This document shows, in pieces, positions 59,980 through 64,000 of a stretch of 64,000 bases of DNA. The notes below the pieces were generated by a model that was given only the letters and a program-made list of their open reading frames with translations, did no database searches and was not told the DNA's origin. The position numbers were made by a program, and so were the translations under genes. Numbering within the stretch: position 1 is the stretch's first letter; each line of letters opens with the position of its first letter. This DNA is from Hanstruepera ponticola (lineage in GTDB: Bacteria > Bacteroidota > Bacteroidia > Flavobacteriales > Flavobacteriaceae): contig NZ_JABANC010000001.1 in NCBI RefSeq assembly GCF_012931685.1, positions 186,001-250,000 on the forward strand, read 5' to 3'.

Positions 59980-60714
59980 CTACTTAAAATACGATAATAA
60001 ATCTGACTTTTTGGAAGCAGAAACCATAATTTGTTTACCATTGCTTAAAACAACGCTACCTCCTTTTCCTTTCACATACTTAACTACCTCATTGACATTA
60101 ACTAAATACGATTTGTGAACGCGGGCAAAGCCACCATCATTCAAAGCTTCTTCAAAATACTTCAGGGTTTTACTTACTAATTTTTTTTTGTTATTGTTTA
60201 AGTAAATTTCAGTGTAGTTATCATCGGCCTTACAAAATAAAATATCTGCTGTATTAATAACTTCAAATCCATCTTGTTGCGGAATAGTAATTTTACCATT
60301 TACAGCATTCGTTTTAGGTACCAGTACTTCTTCATGCAGTGCATTTTCCTTTGTTTTTATTTCCGTGACATAATCTACTGCCTTAATTAACTCTTCAATT
60401 GAAATAGGCTTCATTAAGTAATACGAAGCATGCGCATTTAGTGCATCAATGGCGTAATGATTGTATGCTGTTACAAAAATAGTTTCAAAATCAATGTCAC
60501 CTACTTTCTCTAACAAATCAAAGGCATTGCCAAATGGCATTTCAACATCCAGAAAAACTAAATCTAATTCATTGTTTCGAATGAGTATTATAGCTTCATC
60601 AATATTTTCAGCCTCACCCAACACATTCACATTTGGACAATACTTATTGAGATAATTCTTTAAAATATCTCGGCTAGTTTTTTCGTCTTCGACTATTATA
60701 GCGTTTAGTTTCAT
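59980..60714 (-). CDS. LytTR-family response regulator
   Basis: 244 residues. A receiver domain (about 3-120) with acidic pocket E-D near residue 9-10, phosphoacceptor Asp56 in L-V-F-L-D-V-E-M-P and Lys in M-K-P-I. The C-terminal LytTR DNA-binding domain (about 140-240) has F-A-R-V-H-K-S-Y-L-V-N and V-V-L-S-N-G-K-Q-I-M-V-S. Its start is 2 nt after the histidine kinase stop, so the two form a two-component pair. Confidence 0.95.
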   Translation of the reverse strand: MKLNAIIVEDEKTSRDILKNYLNKYCPNVNVLGEAENIDEAIILIRNNELDLVFLDVEMPFGNAFDLLEKVGDIDFETIFVTAYNHYAIDALNAHASYYLMKPISIEELIKAVDYVTEIKTKENALHEEVLVPKTNAVNGKITIPQQDGFEVINTADILFCKADDNYTEIYLNNNKKKLVSKTLKYFEEALNDGGFARVHKSYLVNVNEVVKYVKGKGGSVVLSNGKQIMVSASKKSDLLSYFK

Positions 60715-60716
60715 AA

Positions 60717-62882
60717 TTAATCTTTTTTTAGTGTTACAACCACTTTGGTTCCGGCATCTTCAGCTTCTTGATAATTTGTAATAGATACATCAACCTTATC
60801 TTGATACATATCATTTAAAATGGCAACACGCTTTTTAATATTGCTCATTCCTTTTGAATTGTGTTTCTTTTGATTTTCAGTTTTTAAATATCTTGAGCGT
60901 TCACGACCTATACCGTCATCTGCAATAGTAATAGTGATTTCAGAATCATTCTTTTTTTGAATATCAATATACAAATACCCTTTTTCTGATTTATAACGCA
61001 ACCCATGCCACACGGCATTTTCAATATAGGGTTGCAATAACATAGGCGGAATTTGGTAGGCAGAAATAGTTATTTCTGGATCAATAGTTATAGAATACTC
61101 AAATTTATCCTTAAACCTAAAATGCTCTAATTGCGTGTATAATTCCAATAATTCTATTTCCTTTTCAAGTGGAATAAAATCCTCTTCACTGTTTTCTAAA
61201 ACTGTTCGCATTAAATAAGAAAAATCAGATAAATATTTATTGGCTGTTCGTTCATCACTACTTGCAATAAAACTGTTTACTGAATTTAAAGCATTAAATA
61301 TAAAATGAGGGTTCATCTGACTTCTCAAGGATTTTAATGCTAGGAGATTGTTAGCCAAACGTTGCTGCTTGATATATTTATACATAAAGTATGCCGTTAC
61401 GAGTAGTAATACCAATCCACCTATAAGCGAATATATCCATAATTGCTGTCGCTTATTTCGTTCAGAAGTTAATTGATATTTACTTTCAGACAGTTCTCTA
61501 TCGGTTTCTAATCCTGTTATTCGGTTTTGTTTATTTGCAATCTCACGACTAAATCTTGCAGCCTGGATAATTTCCTGTTCTTTCTTCACATAAAGTGACT
61601 CTACCAATTCTGTATATTCCTTATAAGTTTCTAACGCCTTATTATAATCTCCTGAACTACTATATACTTCTGATAATTTCCTTTTGGCATCCTTTTCTAC
61701 TACCAAATCATTTTTGGTTTTGGCTTCTTCAATACTCTTGTCCAAATAAGTTATGGCACTTTCATAATCCTTTTTTAAATAATAAGCATTACCAATTTTA
61801 TAATTTTGTTTTTGAACAGTCAAAGGACTTTCATTGTCAATAACAGAATCTGATTCAATATTCTTGATGTTTTCTATCGCTTCTTTTCTTAACTGAATTT
61901 CGTCATTAAAGTTTCTTTTTGAGCTTTTAAAATCGGCAACTTTAACCTTCTCTTCTAAGGCTCGTTTTTCATTTTCTTTTGAAGCAAGATTTAATGAACT
62001 GTTAAAGTAATCTTCTGCCGATTCTAACTCACCTTTAGCTCCATAAGTTTGAGCTATTTTAGAATTTAAATCTGTTATTTTTGGTTTTATTGAATGGATT
62101 TTGGCAATTGAAAGACCTTCCTTATAATTGCTTAAAGCCTTTGTGAAATTTTTTATACTAAAGTGAGTATCACCTAAACCTTCATACAAAACTATTTGTT
62201 GCCAGTTAGACAAATCCTGTATATTGATTGCATTATAAACCTCTATACTTTCCTGATAATTCTTGTTATGCCAATAGGCCCTTCCCAATTTCAGCCTTAC
62301 TTCATTGGCATTGACACTTTGTAAACTAATTTGGTAATTGGTAACAGCCAAATCATATTGTTTCCATTGCAGATATATATCACCTAGTACTTCATATACC
62401 TCGGCATTATTCCTTACTGATTTACTTTGAGCTAAAGCATCGGTTACAAACTGAATGCTTTTTTCAAAATCCGATTTTATATACAAAGATGCTGAATCAA
62501 TCAGCGAATTAAATGCGGCTTCTTTCCGACGGGAATTGATAGGTTTGTTTGCACTATTTGGATTAGCCTGAACCTCAATTTTTATACGTTCCTGATTCTC
62601 GATGGTGTAATAAACCGTTTCAAAGTCTTTGTGCTTCACAACAAGTTCATCACCTTTTTTTACCTGAATTCTAAAATCACCTGCTAGATTGGTCGTCGTA
62701 TATGCGCCACCGTTCACTTCTATATTCACGTTTGGTATAGGCTCCAATAGTTCGCTATCATAAACAGAACCTCTAACGGTAAACATAGAGTTATCATCAG
62801 ATTTTTCAAATTGTTTTTCTTGTGCGCTAACCCAATTTGAAAATACCAATACAAATAATATGATGTTAAAAAATGATTTCAT
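60717..62882 (-). CDS. LytS/YehU-type sensor histidine kinase with carboxypeptidase-regulatory-like and TPR domains
   Basis: 721 residues. Signal peptide, then a CarboxypepD_reg-like beta domain (about 32-105: F-T-V-R-G-S-V-Y-D-S-E-L-L-E-P-I-P-N-V-N), TPR-like helices (about 120-470), one TM (about 482-501), a His_kinase domain with His526 in M-N-P-H-F-I-F-N-A-L, and an ATPase domain with D-G-I-G-R-E and G-M-S-N-I. The sensing part is thus periplasmic. Paired with the LytTR regulator; the signal is unknown. Confidence 0.93.
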   Translation of the reverse strand: MKSFFNIILFVLVFSNWVSAQEKQFEKSDDNSMFTVRGSVYDSELLEPIPNVNIEVNGGAYTTTNLAGDFRIQVKKGDELVVKHKDFETVYYTIENQERIKIEVQANPNSANKPINSRRKEAAFNSLIDSASLYIKSDFEKSIQFVTDALAQSKSVRNNAEVYEVLGDIYLQWKQYDLAVTNYQISLQSVNANEVRLKLGRAYWHNKNYQESIEVYNAINIQDLSNWQQIVLYEGLGDTHFSIKNFTKALSNYKEGLSIAKIHSIKPKITDLNSKIAQTYGAKGELESAEDYFNSSLNLASKENEKRALEEKVKVADFKSSKRNFNDEIQLRKEAIENIKNIESDSVIDNESPLTVQKQNYKIGNAYYLKKDYESAITYLDKSIEEAKTKNDLVVEKDAKRKLSEVYSSSGDYNKALETYKEYTELVESLYVKKEQEIIQAARFSREIANKQNRITGLETDRELSESKYQLTSERNKRQQLWIYSLIGGLVLLLVTAYFMYKYIKQQRLANNLLALKSLRSQMNPHFIFNALNSVNSFIASSDERTANKYLSDFSYLMRTVLENSEEDFIPLEKEIELLELYTQLEHFRFKDKFEYSITIDPEITISAYQIPPMLLQPYIENAVWHGLRYKSEKGYLYIDIQKKNDSEITITIADDGIGRERSRYLKTENQKKHNSKGMSNIKKRVAILNDMYQDKVDVSITNYQEAEDAGTKVVVTLKKD

Positions 62883-63066
62883 TTTTTCGAATTACATTAT
62901 ATAAACATACATACTTTAAATGGTATAACGAAATCACATATTGCCTTTCATAGGCTATTTTTTAAAGAAAAAGCTATGTTCACTCATTCAGAAGTGACAG
63001 TTGCTAATTGATTGATGCTGTAGGCTCATTTTTAGTTTATAAAAATGAATTTTGAACATAAAAAAA

Positions 63067-63084
63067 CCTTTCCGTCTGGAAAGG
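63067..63084 (-). terminator. Terminator after the PorP/SprF-like gene
   Basis: CCTTTCC (63067-63073) pairs with GGAAAGG (63078-63084) around GTCT, and on the minus strand is followed by a run of T. The 226-nt gap to the kinase gene contains no other feature I can see. Confidence 0.85.
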
Positions 63085-63108
63085 CTATTTATTAATTCTA
63101 TACTTATG

Positions 63109-64000
63109 TTAATTAACTGCAGGACAGTTACAGTGGTAACGTTCTTTTCTACAGTTAAAGTTAAATCCTAAAGTAATTTGATGAAAGCCACCATTATTAA
63201 AAACAATAGAGTTGGCTTGATAGGCATAAGTGTATGCAAACATGAATTGGTCAAAATTAATACCTACTAAAGGAGAAATTAATTGCAATTTCTGACTACT
63301 TACACTGCCATTGTCAAAATATTCAGCACCATCAAAACTTCTTCTGTAAGAAAGTCCAGCCCAAAGTTTTCCAAAATCCATTTCTTTATAAACTTTAGCA
63401 TTAATGTCTATTGAAGACTCTTTGGTTGCGTCTCTATATTGGTACATTATTGATGGTTCGTAGCTCCACTCACTTCCAAATTTTCCAAATACATAACCAG
63501 CTGAAAGCATATAGCGTCTCAAATTACTGGTGATTTCCAGATCATTGTTTATACCTTCATTCTTAAGTATATTTTTAACCGTTGCATGTGCATAGAAGTT
63601 GTATAAGTGATATGAAAAACCGAAGTCAATATTAAAGTTTGTAGAACTCTGCTCAATACCTGAAATTAATCTATCTGGTAATTCGTTCAAGAACTCTGTT
63701 TCATCTAATTTATATTGAATAGCACCAACACTTAAACCAAACGATAACATGTTTAAGTCTATTTCATTTCTAGAAAATAGGATATGATGTGCATAAGTAA
63801 TGTATCCACCTGTTTGGGAATGATAACCATTCTTATCAGTATAAAACATTGCTCCAATACCTGAATTCGATTCCCCTATTCTTCCATTGGCACTTATAGT
63901 CAACAACTTTGGTGCATTCTCGTGTCCAAACCATTGTTGACGACCAGTCATTCTGATTTTAGCACAATTTGCTGCTCCTGCCATTGATGGGTGAATTAGG
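63109..64000 (-). CDS. PorP/SprF-family type IX secretion membrane protein (5' end outside window)
   Basis: At least 296 residues; the frame stays open to the window edge (L-I-H-P-S before the Met at 63984), so the start lies beyond 64000. The N-terminal H-P-S-M-A-G-A-A-N-C-A-K-I-R and R-Q-Q-W-F-G fit the PorP/SprF family, whose members pair with T9SS or gliding-motility genes; the rest is beta-barrel-like, and the last residues are C-R-K-E-R-Y-H-C-N-C-P-A-V-N, with several Cys. Orphan members often accompany large adhesins with type B sorting domains. Confidence 0.88.
   Translation of the reverse strand, partial: LIHPSMAGAANCAKIRMTGRQQWFGHENAPKLLTISANGRIGESNSGIGAMFYTDKNGYHSQTGGYITYAHHILFSRNEIDLNMLSFGLSVGAIQYKLDETEFLNELPDRLISGIEQSSTNFNIDFGFSYHLYNFYAHATVKNILKNEGINNDLEITSNLRRYMLSAGYVFGKFGSEWSYEPSIMYQYRDATKESSIDINAKVYKEMDFGKLWAGLSYRRSFDGAEYFDNGSVSSQKLQLISPLVGINFDQFMFAYTYAYQANSIVFNNGGFHQITLGFNFNCRKERYHCNCPAVN

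Overview
This window looks like chromosomal DNA from a marine-type member of the Flavobacteriaceae (Bacteroidota). The supporting signs are low GC and strong A/T codon bias, near-absence of Shine-Dalgarno sequences, and promoters of the TTG-N19-21-TAnnTTTG class. Lineage-typical families are also present: a T9SS sorting-domain protein, PorP/SprF, DUF6089, DUF6340, DUF6265, AsmA, bacterial GH3 and an HPPK-deoxynucleoside kinase fusion. No prophage, IS element, transposase or CRISPR array was recognised. The window cuts a gene at both ends (nucleoside transporter at 1, PorP-like at 64000).

Layout. 1-12 kb: nucleoside transporter, thyA, two TonB-C-like secreted proteins, a membrane-anchored AraC/TPR regulator, a large T9SS beta-propeller protein, a 2TM-dihydrofolate reductase fusion, a DUF6340 lipoprotein and a hydrolase. 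12-16 kb: a small lipoprotein in an odd cassette-like setting, an FAD oxidoreductase, fabD-lspA. 16-23 kb: amidohydrolase, galE and a sugar aminotransferase on the minus strand, then waaA, an acidic repeat lipoprotein, a metallophosphoesterase and two tRNAs (Leu-TAA, Gly-GCC). 23-31 kb: mutS, a SpoU methyltransferase, a DUF2975/HTH pair, a SAM methyltransferase, a P1-family peptidase, and a second cassette-like small gene followed by a strongly folded element. 31-39 kb: folK-dNK fusion, YhhQ transporter, AsmA, rpsU, DUF2797, GH3.

39-45 kb is the most coherent system: a MerR-type regulator with an apparently intact adenosylcobalamin photoreceptor signature (W-x9-EH and E-x-H-x-x-G, CarH/LitR-like). 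It is divergent from a three-domain fasciclin lipoprotein and a compact crtI-crtB-crtZ-lycopene cyclase run that should make zeaxanthin. The shared intergenic region holds two back-to-back Bacteroidota promoters and repeated TTTGTCCAAT motifs, so light control of both pigment and the FAS1 lipoprotein is a testable inference.

45-64 kb is mostly housekeeping: tig-clpP-clpX, pdxJ with an esterase, a CBS protein with nadK, the envelope operon DUF6089-uppS-bamA-ompH-ompH, murI, a gamma-carbonic-anhydrase-like protein, a LytTR/histidine-kinase pair and the PorP-like gene. A loose theme is thymidylate/folate supply: nucleoside transporter, thyA, folA fusion and folK-dNK fusion all lie within 33 kb.
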